From Cyclospora cayetanensis (lineage: Eukaryota > Apicomplexa > Conoidasida > Eucoccidiorida > Eimeriidae): a DNA stretch of 64,000 bases. The notes below the pieces were generated by a model, which was not told where the DNA came from, did no database searches, and worked only from the letters and a program-made list of their open reading frames with translations. Position 1 is the stretch's first letter; every line of letters begins with the position of its first letter. The translations under genes were made by a program, and so were the position numbers. Positions 45,025 through 57,716 of this stretch are shown here, in pieces. The stretch covers positions 248,001-312,000 of the forward strand of contig NW_020312048.1 of assembly GCF_002999335.1 (NCBI RefSeq), written 5' to 3'.

Positions 45025-48000
45025 ATGTCTCCTCCGAAGCGGCGCAGACCAGGCTCTAGCAGGAGCACTATCCACAGAAGCCACAGCACCACGCGACTAC
45101 CGTCTTGCCTGCGGAAGGAGCTGAAGGAGCTTGAGGACCCTAGCAGTGGGGTCGACTCGGGAGGGTCCTCATGCAGTAAGTCTTTTACGAATTACACGCT
45201 GCCTAGTAGCCTTCCTTGCCTAAATCCCACGCATTCGCATGGCACGACGCTTTCTGTAGAACCCCCTGATTCTTACATGGTGCCATTTCGCCGCTTTCTG
45301 GAATTACTGCAGTGTCGGATGCCGAGCAACAAGGACTTGGCCAGCAACAGCAACGCCAGCTGCCGCGCAAAGCACGGAGGAAGCTCCTGCGTGTGCAGCA
45401 GCGCCAGCAAAAGAAGGAGCACCAAAGGGTACGAAAGAGACAACGAATGGCGCAGTACGCGGAGGATTGTACCGGTACTCAACAGCCTAGTCCCGCCACA
45501 CGGAAAGCCAAGGCGCCATCTCGGAAAGCCGAGGGGCTGAACAGGCAGGCTTGCTCATCAGAAGAGGAGGCTGGCTGGAGCAACGGCTCTGATGGTGACT
45601 ACGAGACTTTTGGAGTGTCGCGAGATAGTGGCAGCATTGGTGCAGCAGCTGCAGCGCTTCAGCAGCAACAACAAGGGCAGCAACATGGCCCCGACTTATT
45701 GCAGCGTGAATTGAACATTTTAGAGAGGCGACTGGGCCTACGCAAAAGCGATAAGCAGAACATAGAGGCTTCACGCGCCAAGGCTCAAGCTAAGCTGCGA
45801 GAAGAGCTCAAAGGAGACGGCTTTGATTTGGAGCTGCAAGATATCCTGGATGATATTCTGGTACGACCTTCTTAACCCCTTAGATGCATTGTAACTCTGT
45901 TCGTCTTGCTACTGCCGAGTTGGCGCTTTCCCTTCGAATTGCTTGATCGCGACAAGCGCATCGGTGCGGCTCTTTCTTACTTGCTTCACTCTTAAGATAT
46001 TCCTCCTCTGCCCAGGGTCTCAGGCCTCTGAATTTTGGCCTCTGTGCGCGTCTGCTTCTTTGCAGGCAAAAAAGAGCTTTAAGGGCAGGCTTAGCGACGT
46101 GGATGCTCAAGAACCGGACGGTAAGTGTGGTAGAGCAGAAGCTGAAGCCCCTTGCAGAGAGAAAGTGGTGATAGAGCCCATGTATTGGGGGAGCGAGGTG
46201 CGCAGAGTAGCAGGGCCAGCATCCTGGCTTCTCCAGGCTATCAAAGGACGCCAGCTAGTGCTTCATTTGGCACGGAGTATTCCGAGAAGGAAGACGGTGG
46301 CAATGGAGGAGCACGACATCCATGTGCATGAATTGTGCCCGCTTAATCAAAATCTCCTCTAAAACTATGGGAGAAAGCTGCAAACGTGATTTCTGGTTTG
46401 CAGCAGTGAGGACCGCTGCACGTTCTTGGCAGTTTCTTTTGATGCACAAATCCTGCATCGAACATCGCTCGAGACGGTCTGGCTGCATCGGATTTGATAC
46501 CGTGTGCTGTGTTTGCAGGCACAAGCGAGGCCTTCGATGCCGATTCCGTAGGCACACGCAAATCGGAGGATGAGTATGAGAGGTATGGCGTGTCTCTGGA
46601 CAGCGGCAGCATCGGCGCTGCAGCTGCTACGCTCAAGCAGGAGCAACAACAGCAAAAGGAACATCCCGATGATCGTGACGCCCTGCGGCGACAGTTGCAG
46701 ATTTTGGAAAAGCGGTTGGGCATTAACCGAGGCCGTGGACCTGAAACGGAGGCTCTCAGGGTTAAAAGGAGGAAAAAACTAAGGGAGGAGCTGGAGGAAG
46801 ACGGCTTTGATTCGAGCTTGCAAGATATTCTGGATGATATTGTGGTGTGTCTCGCTCCCTAGCTTTCCTGCTCCATTAGCCTCAAGCGGCGCAGCAGTCC
46901 ATAGAATGGTGCAGTGCGAGGCAATCGCTACATGCACACGGCTATAAGACAACATGGGACGAGCATGCGGACTTCTTTGCAGGGCGCTGGAGAAGAACGC
47001 GAGGATGCTGCTGGCACAGATGCTGAAGCGCCTGACGGTAAGGGAACTCCAGGGGCAGAAAGCAAACAACACCGTGTATAGAAAATGACTTGCAGCAGCA
47101 GGAGAGCCCGCCATCCACAGCGACACAGTATACTTGTGTATTCCGATCGTCTGCGCTATGTTTGCAGATGAGGCCGGAGCATTAAGCGGGTACGAGGAAG
47201 AGGACGCCTATACAATGGACGGAGATGCCAACTGGCCGGAGGAGCGCGATTCTGCATCAGATACTGATTCCTCGGATTCGGTGAAAGGCATTGCAAGCGC
47301 CCAGGAAGGCTCTTCAAAATCTACTCAGCTTCGTGAGGGGCATGAGAGTGCAGCTGGATCTCAAGTGTATGTGGCTCCTCATCGCCGACGGGAAGGACAC
47401 GCGGGTTCTAGTCACTCAGCGCAAGTATTATCGCTCGACTCTATTAAGCTGGAAGTCGTACGCGCCCTAAATCGTGTGTCCGAGGGCAATACCGAGCCTG
47501 TCCTCCATCAGCTTTTGCGAGTTCTACAGCGCAGCGCAGCTGAGGTGAGGATGCATTGCAAGTGATGTGCGTGGCAGAACAAGCACACCTGGCGTCTTCT
47601 GCTTTGTAGGGCTGCCTTTATGATCCCTGCTTTGTGTAGTGCTGAGAGACACATCAGGAACCATTTAGCCTGCGTGACGCCCCATATGTGTGTGGATTTT
47701 CTAGCGAGACAGAGCACATCGCGTGTCTCGCACATGTGGGCTGCGACATCATGATGCTCGGGAAGCCATCAATTCTAAAGTAGAAGGCTTCATGCAGGTT
47801 CTGTAAGCTGCTGTAGGCTGCACTGCCTCAGGTACGAAGGGAGCTTGGGGATGGCGCGGAGGCGACGGAGGCGCTGCAGACGTATACATCTCGGGTCCGA
47901 CAGCTCCTGTGTGATCAGCTCATGCAATCGTGCATAAGAAGCCGCTTTTCAACCAATTCTTTGATTGCCACCCAAACAGCTCTGTGCTGCGCCCTTGGCA

Positions 48001-50848
48001 AGATGTGGGACATCGAGGTAAGTGGTGCGAGGGCTTTCGAAAAGACCCAGGACGTTTAAGCGAATTTCCTCCCAGTTCATGTTCGTTTAACATCGATCAT
48101 GTGGTCAGGAGACATTAGGCAAGAAGGCGGAGAAAAGTTTCGACGAATATGCATGCTACCCTGTGTCCCCTTTATATGACTTCAGCTGTGCCACGATTTT
48201 CTCGTGGCGCTGGCCATTGATTTCTCCAAGCATTTCCCAAAAGCCTTGATTCAACGAACTCGCCAGCCGGAGAATGGAGCGACAGACACAGATTCTTTGA
48301 TAACCCGTCATGCGGTCGTGGGCTTTTGCTGTCTGTACGACTTCGGCTTTGCTTCTCCGCGATTGTTTGTGGAGCTTATACAACGGGTAGCCGGGTCACA
48401 GAGAACCACCACGGCAGCTGGTGATACCGTGCCTACCACTACGGAGCTATCAGATTTTCGAGTAGAGCTGCTGCTTCTACTACTCCGGTTGGGGGGTGAG
48501 AAGCTTCGTCAAGATGACTCAGTTCTGTTCTCCACTACTTGGAAAGACCTCCAAGGACTTGTGAAGATGCTGCAAAATGATTCCCGGGCCCGGGAATCTG
48601 GGCAAGCGCTGTGTGCCACGGAAGAGCACTCAGCTGAGACAGGTGGGCTTCAAGTACTGTTTTGTTTACTCCTCAAGCAGGAATTCCAGCGGGAAAATGA
48701 ATCCGTTTGTATGGGCGATGTGTCTTCTCGGGCCATGTTGTCAGGTCGCCAACGAGCCCTACTATTGGAACTGCAAGATCTGAAATCTGGAAAACAAAAA
48801 GACAGGTTGATGGTCGTTAAAGCTTCTCAGGATGCCATGCGGTAAGGAGCTAAACAGCTGAAGCTCAGATTTGGAACTGCTAATCACCTGTGACGAAGCT
48901 CGATGCTAGGACGGGTGCTTCTTGTATAGCGCGCTAGCTATGGTTGCCCTGAGGGCACTGCTTTCATGTGGTGATAGGCGTCTTAATGCCATACTCGAGT
49001 GTGAATGTAAGTCCCCGCCTGCACCTTGCGAATTTTTCAGGCGCTGGCTGAGAACTAGCTCGGTCTTCGGCCCCACGCTACTAGCAGCACAGTTCCAAAT
49101 CGATGGATCATGGGTAGCTTTAGAGCGTGGACACCGACCGGATCTCTCATCTAGAGCTGCAGAGGCTGCTAGATTCCAGCAGCATCAGCACTTACAAGCA
49201 GGAAGCGCTGCTAGTGCTCCAGATGCAGTGGCCGTAGGCGCTGCCGCAAATCGTCTACAACAGAAGGCCTCGCTTCTGAGGTACGCGCAGTGCTGCGCAA
49301 GAATCTATGACACCTGTCTGCAGACATGCAGGGAACGTTGGCTTATTAGCAGTAGCTTCTCAGTAGATACCCACTCTTGGGCCTTTTGTGGTAGACAGCC
49401 AATTGATGCGCAGTGAGGCGCGCGCCGCTGAAGATTGGGGCTTGCTCCGTCGTGCGTCGCTGCTTGCAGGTTGAACACGGAACTCCAACAGAGGTTGTTT
49501 GAGTGCTTCATGATGGCTAGCAGCCCAGATGACTGCTTGCGGCTACTTCAGAAGGCTGGACATCTCTCACTGAAAAGGAATTTCGTGAGTCCCGCCTCAT
49601 GTGTTTGGTTGCTGATTACAGCATGCACAGCAAAACGAGACTGAAGGCTTCACAAGGGATACGCTGGAGGGCACGGAAGGAAGTTGAATCCGCTGGGCAG
49701 GGCTAGTGAGAGGCCGCACATGCCTTACTTGCTGTCGTCGTGTTTTCGACGATCACACTCTACTTTTGAGGGCATAGTTTTTGCTGAGTGCTTCAGGTTA
49801 TTCAGACTGTGGCCGTTGCGATGCAATGTTGCTTACAAGAAAAGCTCTACAACCCTTTCTACGGTATTGTGCTCTCTCGCCTGTGCGGCCTTTGTGGCTG
49901 TGGAAATACAGCAAATGGCTGCAGCACTGCATCCTGCAAGTGTTTCCTTCTATGCGAGAAGGGAGCGGCTCGTTATCGCCGTACGATCCAGCGGGGGCTT
50001 GCAGCCCAGGCTTCCGCAGCTCACGGTTTCTCCGTAAGGCGGCTGCTAAACCTGGCAAAACTAACTGCCGCTATGGTAAGTCGCTTATTTGAACTGCACA
50101 TTTGAGGGGGTCCCGTTTGGCCTAGCAAAAAGTTATGCACCTTCAATGTATACATACCCAACATGGCCACCCTTTCCGTAGTAGAAAAGCGCTATTGCCG
50201 GACCGAATGATTTCATCTCATAGGTGGCACTTTCGTTTGCGTTGGATTTACAGATTCGCTTACATGTTGTTGATCTACGCATCGTCCGCTTCTTGAGCTT
50301 CGACAGCGCAGGGGAGGAGCAGGGTCCTATGGGACTTTCCGGGAAGTTGGGCGTTTTCCTTCGAGAGGTGCGTGGCATATAAACCCGTCCAACCCCTGTG
50401 AATCCCAAAATCCAATAATAGCGAGCTCGGCATTGTGGCTTTGCCTGCCGATTTAGCGAGCTCTTTTAATTTTGCATTCGACAAGATGGTCTCACACGAC
50501 GCGTGGGTGAGCGGTTGCGTGCGGTGATGCTGGCTTTTTCTGTGGCATCTGCAGGTTTGCGTTGAATTGCTTTGCTGCCCCACGGCTGCAGCATCCCCGT
50601 TTCCGGCAGCCGCAGATTGGGAGCAAACTGCTGTTGGGCTTTTTAAGTGCCTGGGCCCGATGAGCGATATTTGCGAGGCCTTCATTACGCTGATGCAAGA
50701 CGTGATATTGCCGGAGGCAGAAGCGTGTGATACCGCTGCAAACTCCGCGGGTGCCGCCAGCAAGGGTTGTGCCGAAAGTACACTGAAAGTGTCCGTAGTG
50801 AAATCAGCGATACGCGCTTTGATGGCTTATCGAGAGCCGGAGGCATAA
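45025..50848 (+). CDS. NOM1: NOM1/Sgd1-like nucleolar MIF4G-MA3 protein
   Basis: NOM1/Sgd1 proteins act in the nucleolus in 40S ribosome biogenesis. Twelve exons with consistent phases: 45025-45175, 45313-45860, 46066-46120, 46519-46844, 46983-47037, 47168-47544, 47832-48017, 48186-48841, 49041-49280, 49470-49584, 49797-50075 and 50555-50848. Total is 3282 nt, 1093 residues. The N-terminal half is charged and Gln-rich with a duplicated module. MIF4G begins near residue 455 (YVAPHRRR, then KLEVVRALNRVSEGNTEPV, matching the family's YVPPHLR ... LNRLSE) and runs to about 785. The MA3 part follows, with the hallmark CCLQEKLYNPFY (residues about 914-925, near 49840). An unusual Cys-rich insertion interrupts MA3 just after it. 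The start is chosen as the first ATG of the open frame. It is convergent with the COG1 gene downstream. Confidence 0.88.
45313..47037 (+). repeat. Tandem duplication of a two-exon unit within NOM1
   Basis: Exons 2-3 (45313-45860, 46066-46120) and exons 4-5 (46519-46844, 46983-47037) encode the same module. The shared phrases are VS/LDSGSIGAAAA, a Gln run, ILE(R/K)RLG, KLREEL, DGFD and LQDILDDI, followed by a 55-nt exon ending in a Pro-Asp-Gly codon split. Exons 3 and 5 have identical length and phase. Exon 2 has an extra basic N-terminal part that exon 4 lacks. Confidence 0.85.
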
Positions 50849-51555
50849 GGCATAGCACGCGCTCTCAAACTGACTTGCGTCTCGAGAATTTTTGCCATCT
50901 CTACGCGCGTCGACGCAAAAGCCTACTGTTATCCCCCTGAGCCTTGCAATGTACTACCACGCTGACAGGACAAGCAGTGCAACACTCACGTATGGAGCAG
51001 CTGGACAATAGTGACGAGTCCTATCTACTAGCGCATATGGTTAGTAGGCTGAAGGAAGCGCCTCGCAGCTGATTCTCCTGCACCTAGCCTCTAAAAAGTC
51101 TTTCTACACTTTTGCTGCACATATCCACGGTTGATATCGGAAAACCCCGAGTACAGAACGCACAGCTTCCGCCTGCATGTGCGTGGAGTAGTGCTTATTC
51201 AAACACGACGTAATTGCGTCCGGTTACTGTATTAGTAAACTAAGGTGGGGCTGACACTCTCCCCCAGAAAGGTTACTAGGCCGTGCAATGAATGCTTCCT
51301 GCCCTAACGCTCTGCTTGCCGGGTAGAACCTGCGGCTTCTGGCTGCGAACGTCATTTAACTGCTATTTGGAGACTGGGCAACATGCGCGTCAAGGCGTTT
51401 GCTCGTCTCCTTCCACGCTCCGGCGCACTGGCTGACCAATTGATACACCGCTGACCAGTTAATACACCGTCTCGCCAGTCCTTTAGACGCGCTAATTTTT
51501 TAAAAATCCTTGTACATTGCAGGCGGGGAGCTCGTTTCAGAAGCATGGGCAGCAT
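50849..51555. other. Convergent intergenic region
   Basis: Lies between the 3' ends of NOM1 (+) and the COG1-like gene (-). No gene is seen; presumably 3' UTRs of both. Confidence 0.4.
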
Positions 51556-54500
51556 TCAACTTGCCAGCAGCGTCACAGAGGCACCTCTCGAGCGGAAGGC
51601 ATCAAGGCATTCGCTGATCTGCTGTAGGGCTCGTCGGTAAGCTTCCGCCTTGTGCGGTTCCACTCCTCTGGCTAATGTTAAGCCCCGTGGAATGCGCCGC
51701 TCGCGACTGCACCGACTCAACGTGCTGGCCAATTAGGGCACTGACATGTTCCACCTGCTTAGCCCATACCTCTGCCAAGCCGCCACCAGTAACAGACATT
51801 GCTGCTAGCCCTCTGCTTGCGCCCGAGGAGGAGCTGCTCCCTCCACTCATGAGCGGAAAAAAACCTACGCCCTCACTTTCGGGAGCGCCGCGCTTTAGCC
51901 AAGACTGCAGGCCGCGGGATACCGAGTCAACCGCTGAGTAAACGAGTCAGCGCATGCACAAATGTTCGCTTTAGTCCAGGCAGCCGAAGCGAGAAGTATG
52001 CGGAAGCCTGCAGCTCCTCGCCATCTCTAATTCCACAGACTGCGTTACCTAGCGTGCAGACGCATACTGTCCCCTAATCACGACCACCCACCGTACATTT
52101 TCTACGCCATCAACGCTTCCTGAAATCGCCTTACCGTCATCGAGTCTTAGCCTGTGCATCTGCATCACTGATTCCTTTGGCTGGTCCGGCTTTTCTTTCC
52201 TTGTCTGTTCACTGTCAGAAGAAACTGGCTGAGCCTCCGTGTCAGACTTCTTGTCGCAGAAGGGCCGCACCAGCGCGGCAAACACTGCAAACGAGCCACA
52301 CCGCGTCAAAAAGCACGTTCAGCGCCCTTCCTTACACATCCCATCTCGCATGTAACAGAATATGCCAGCACCTGCACGTGGTTTCTAAGGGGATGTTAGG
52401 GCCATGCCCAGTGTGGCATGCGCGGCTGATCGGCAACTCGTACCTGGAAGGGGTGCAACAGGCAAAAGAGAAAGCCGCTCGTTCGGCACGAGGAGAATCG
52501 GCCGTGAACATTTTGCTCCGCTGGTGCTGGTGGCAGAGACATGGGAGACCTCGCCAGCCTCAGAATCGTTCGACTTCAAGAGAGCGAACAGTAAGGAACT
52601 GGAGGCAGCAAAGCCGGCCTTCACGCACCGTCTGAAGCGCAAAAGTGCAAGATTAGTTACACCAGATGAGCGCTTCTTCCCGCGCGTAGGGCAAAGGCGC
52701 CCCTCCCTCTGACGTCTGCTGAAGAAACCTTTTGGGCTCCGGCAGCAGCTGCAGGCACAGTCTACGACGACGCCTTACGTCAGCTTTTCGGCAAGAGGTG
52801 GGTGCAGCCACTGCCGTCCTTGCGAGGCTACTTTCACCAACGCCTCTGCACTATGCTGGCTGCGTAGTCCGTTCTCGATGGCTTTCTGAAGGGGTCTGGG
52901 GAGCGCCTCAGGGGCGTTGAGTGTTGTGTGCAACAGAGCGGAGGGTGGCGGTGCATCCAAGGCAACTGCCAGCAACTCGACGTCGACGAGCAACTGCAGC
53001 AAGAAGCTTTGGTCCTGAAAGAGCGCATGCTGGCTCTGCTGCCGAGGGTGGTATGCAGCCTTAGCAATCGCGTCAGATGCAACGATGGCAATCTCTTCTG
53101 CTGCGACAGCCTTCAGGGAGAAAGACAAGAGCGGCGCTGCAGAGAGATCCGCCAGCCTGTGTTCGCACGGCCAGGGCGCAACGGCGATCATGGGCGCAAT
53201 GCAGCTTGCAGATGCAAAGCAAGCGCCATCGTAGCGTGTCTGTTCCTGCCGCGAACGTGCTGCTCACACTTCCGTGCGAGCAGCACGGTGCAGTCGAGAT
53301 CGACTGATCGTGTCGCTCACTTGAGACGCCGCGATGCCGTCACAAGGCGCCGGTTTAGCTCCAGCAGCAAGACCATGGCAGCTCCGGATATCCCGAGATC
53401 TGGCTCATCCGCTGGGAAGACAGAAGCAAGAAGGGAGCACCAAAGGAATTATCCCCAGGAGAGGCCTGCCTCCCACGCAAACAGTCGTCCAAAGAGCCGT
53501 TCAGGGAATGCCACTTGGGTGGCTGACTGGCTCCACACGGGCAGAGAGGGTTGAGACGTCCACGTTTGTGGACGGTCGCAAGAAGAGAATACCGCAAAGG
53601 AAGCTCAATGGTCGGACTTAGCAAGGATTGCAGCCTCGCGTTAGTGGAGAGGAGCAGGGGGAGGGGGAACAGGAGTCGCCTAGGCTCACGCTCGGGAGCA
53701 AAACTGCTCAGCACTCGCTTTTGAGACAGCCACGCAGCTTGCAAATCCTTAACCGCCGTCCTCACAAACGGCCACAGGCTGACAGCGTACCCAGCGAGCG
53801 CAGCAAAGCAGAGGCCAGAAGGGAGAGACTTTGCAGCTTCCCTGGTAGCCGCAACGATTCTGTCTTTCTGTGCGCTTCCCCCAGCCTCAGGCTCTCCTGT
53901 GCTTTCATCATCACGAGCCTGAGTGCGCTGCTTCTCCAGCTCAATCGTTTGAGGTTCGGAAGCAGTCCACTCCGCAAGGAACGCGGCGAGCCGGTCCTGG
54001 CAGGGGGTCGTTTCAGATCCCTGAGAGAGCACACGAGAGAACCAGGTTCGCAGGTTGCGATCGGCTTCTCGTGGAGCGAGACGCTTTCGAAGCCGAGGTG
54101 ACAGACTCTAGACTTGAGGAAATCGATTGCCGCCAGACGGCACTCAATGAAGGCTCACCTCCGAATACCCCTCCATGGACCCCGGCATGCTATCGACGGC
54201 GCTGCTTCCTTCCTGCGAGCATCGCTCCCAAGAAAGACGCAAGACGCGACGCCGCACGCTCCACTTGCGAACAAGGCGCAATCGCATAAAGGGATGGCGA
54301 TGCCAACAGGAAGGCAGCCGCGAACAGATGACCACACAAACACGAGAGCTCTAGCTCAACAAGACGCAGAGGCGGACCTGGTAGGAGCACTCTGCCTTCG
54401 TGCACGCCACAAACAGCCACTCAAGTCGCCGCGCATCCTCGATGAGTGGAGCTTCTGCGGCGTCGCTAACGTGTGAGTCGCCCGCAGCTGCCCCTGCCGT

Positions 54501-56814
54501 GGCAGCGGCGGCACTCGCTGCTGCTACCAGAGGAGCAGCGCAGTCTGCAAGAGACTGAAACAACGACCCAATAAGGGCAGCGCGAAGCGGCACGGCAGCT
54601 CGCAGCTCCTCGAGATCTCTCGTCCCTCCGAATAGAGCGGCAATGTCTGCAAGATGCTGCCGAAGGGCCTGCTCGAAGCGCTCGAAAGAGCATTTCTTGT
54701 TTTCTCCTGAGAAGGTCGCCGTTCTGGAAGGCTCTGTACAGCAGACTCCACAAACTCGGGTGCCTGCCATGCATGCACTCAAACGGCCCTTAGGCTTCTT
54801 CGAGCAGTCAGAGACTCTCGACCAGACTTCCTACAAGCAGGCGTCTCCCCTTGTCGCGCTAATGCCGTACCGCCTCTTCCGCCAGGAACGCTCAGCAACG
54901 GCAGAGCCCGCATGCGCGACTCAGACACCGCGAGGCACGCGTTGGCACAGGACGCTCCCAGTGCTCGCAGCAGCTGAGCTGTGGACGGCATCTCGGAGAG
55001 GTCATAGCGAGGATTCTGGCGGCTACGCGGAGCGGTGTCGGAATTCTGGAGGAAGCCCTCTGGCGCTGGCTCGACGGCAAAGAGAGAAGAGCCTCGTGGA
55101 AGTCGCCAGTGTGAACCACGCCGTTGCAGCCGCTCCATCAGCTGAACGCAAACACACGCTCTCCGCAAACTGCACGACGCGATACCCCCCCCAGATTTCT
55201 CCTCCGCTTGAAGAAAGCAGCCCGCACATATCAGCGGCAGCCACGAAGGCGGTGACAACTCACTGTCACCCAAAAGGCGCGGACGGAGCTGAGGCTGAGC
55301 CGAGGCTCTTGTGCGGGAAGACGACAGAGCCACGTTCTCAGAGGACCATTCCAATGCTCGACAAAAGCTGCAGATCTGGCTCGAGGACAGAATTCAGCGT
55401 TCCCGCACTGACAAGCGCACCCCCACCCACGCTTGCTGCTGCTGCACGGTTGTGCAGCGAAGACAGCAAAGACTCGTGGAAGTGCCTGCAGTGCCCACAC
55501 CATATTATTTGCAGTGCCACTGGAGCTGAGGGGTTTGAAAGCAGCCTGAGCCGCATGCACCACTGCAAAAGGAGGTTCTTCGCTCCCACCTGAGGGCCCC
55601 TCTGTCGCGCCACAGGCAGCGGCTCCTTGTTCTGCGGCATCCGCGACAGTGGGAGAAAACAAAAAGGCAGCCGACTCTAACGAGGCGGAAAAAGCCACAA
55701 GGAGACCCTCGGCAGCATCGACGGCTGGCAGCAGAGTGCCTCTTTCGCGGGTATGATATCCGCATACGGCGTCAATCGCTGCTCCGCTTGCCGCCGTCCC
55801 CTCCTCTGCCCCCCTGAGGGCGGCTAACGACTTCAGCGCCTCTCCCCGAGCTGAGAAAAACATCTCTAAGAGCCACTTGGCAGCTGAAGTGATGACAGCC
55901 TCTTCGGCGCCTTCGGTGGCATCTTGCAGGGCAGGCCAGCTGTCTAAAAGGTAAGTCAGAGTGGCGGCAGCAACGGCATCCGCTAGAAGGGGGAGCGGGA
56001 GGTTGGGAGAGGCGAGATGCCGCAGTGCCAACGCGCGCACCAACGACTCAAGCGCTGGAGATATTTCGACTGTATGTTGCGCTAGAGCCCAGCATCCTGA
56101 CTCCTGGCTAGGTTTCTCATGCTTGCGCGGACGCTGCAACTGTTGGAGCTTGAGAACAACAGCCTTGGCAGACGCAGCTTGCTGGGCTCCCTCGATGTGT
56201 ATCAGACGCAGTGCCTGCAGAAATTGTTGGCATCTGACGGCTTCACAAACCCGAGAAGGGAACAACAAGAGCTGCTGTTGCAATCGCTGAAGGGTTTGAG
56301 GCTGGTGCAAAGTCTCTTCTCCCTCTTGTATCTCAAGCGTTGTGAGCACAGGCGTACGGGCTGTCGAGAGACCCGCATTTCTGTGTACTGCAAGAAGGGG
56401 AGAGCGAATCGCCGCACACATGGAGGCGTTTATTCCACGGGCAAATAGAAAGTCGTCTAGCGGGGTGCTACGCTGCAACGGCAGCTCTCGCTCTACTAGA
56501 AAGCGGTGCTGGTGCAGCCTCTTTCCCTCGGCGCGCGACTCCCCAGCGTTAATGCCTTTACTAGCCAAGGCGTCAGCAAGACAGCATAGGCCCTTGCCCA
56601 GCTCTTTCGCCTCTTGCAAAGCCTCGTGGGCTGCCTGCTGCATGCGTGAAATCTCGGGGAGCCCCTCAAGGAAAGACAGGTAGCGCACGCCAATGAGGGA
56701 ACGCAGCTCCTCTGCGTCATTCGCCTGCTGTAACTGGAGCTGTCGCAGCAGTTCCTGTATCTCTGGCACCGTCTGGCGCCGAAACACGTCGTCCACCGCC
56801 AAGGGGCTCAGCAT
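51556..56814 (-). CDS. COG1: COG complex subunit 1-like Golgi tethering protein
   Basis: COG1 belongs to lobe A of the conserved oligomeric Golgi complex, which tethers retrograde vesicles. The first large exon (56814 down to about 55258) begins MLSPLAVDDVFRRQTVPEI. It continues with a helix-rich stretch containing LRSLIGVRYLSFLEGLPEISRM (given in parts: LRSLIGVRYLSFLEG, LPEISRM), the characteristic COG1 N-terminal signature (F-x-x-x-T-[IV]-x-E-[IL] then R-Y-x-x-[LF]). A strong GTGAGT donor lies near 55258. Coding-like minus-strand stretches continue at about 55200-54900, 54780-54360, 54030-53360 and 53190-52790 (QLLVDVELLAVAL). A plausible terminal segment ends at TGA 51558-51556. The frame stays open upstream to about 57042 but offers no earlier ATG. 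Internal junctions and the 3' end are not resolved. Sequence is Ala/Leu/Gln-rich with higher G+C than the flanks. Confidence 0.65.
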
Positions 56815-57716
56815 CGCTGCCGTAACAGGGGAAGCACTCGAGTCCGTTGCGGCAGCAGCTGTTACGCCTGATACATGCGCAGCTGGCAGACCGTGCGAAG
56901 AAGCCGAAGGCAACGACGGCACGGCCACGTGGCGCTTCACGAAACATCCGGCTGTAGGAATATATGCGGAGTAGGGGTACGGATCGACGAACACTGTGCG
57001 TGCCGAAAAGCCGCTCCAACACAATGCTGTGGGATAATTCACGGTTCAAGGAGCCCCTACTTCCAAGAGTCACCTGAGGAAAGAATTGATGAGCCTAGAG
57101 AGGCTGTGGAGCCTCGCATTCAACTCTTCACCAGGCAGTCATGTGAGGAACCTCAGGCACGACACCAGAATGCGTCATGCGTTGTGTAAACTGCTATTGA
57201 GAGTACACAGGGACAGCTCAACCTGGGCAGAGACAGCACATCACAATAAGGAGTGAATTATTCCCACGCTACACGTAACTTCAGCCAGGAATGGTGCTGT
57301 CGTCTGCATATGCCGACGCAGTAGTTGTCAGAGAGCCGCCTCCGTGTGGTCCATGGGGCTGATCGCGGTCTAACCTTTAGAGTCACAACACTCTTTTGGT
57401 CTTCTCAGGGTAACGCACTGAACGAAGAAATTAATCTTTGGGCTACGGCTGGGACGAGTGGCCTGCAAAACGACCTGACGAAGCCTTTTTTCCCTCACAA
57501 ACCCAGCATGCCTGCCGCTCTTCGTCTCCCAAATGGCAGAGCATTTCTCGAGGGAACGTCTTTGCAAGAGCTTTGGTAATCATATAAGGACTGCAAAAAT
57601 CATTTTTTTGTCTAGCCGGCTGCCTTTATTCACGTGCGGGGAGAGCGACGCCGCTTCACTGAACTGCAGGCAAACGTACGACGGCTGTGAGGGAGGGCTG
57701 TCGAAACGCAGTGAAG
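56815..57716. other. Divergent intergenic region (shared promoter area)
   Basis: Lies between the starts of the COG1-like gene (-) and the orphan membrane-protein gene (+). The part next to COG1 is open in its frame and may encode an N-terminal extension. No promoter motif can be named. Confidence 0.4.

Noticed and set aside
55338..55640. Alternative minus-strand frame inside the COG1 region
   Set aside because: It overlaps the long COG1 frame, which has a strong in-phase GTGAGT donor. The alternative has no family support, though the junction is not proved.
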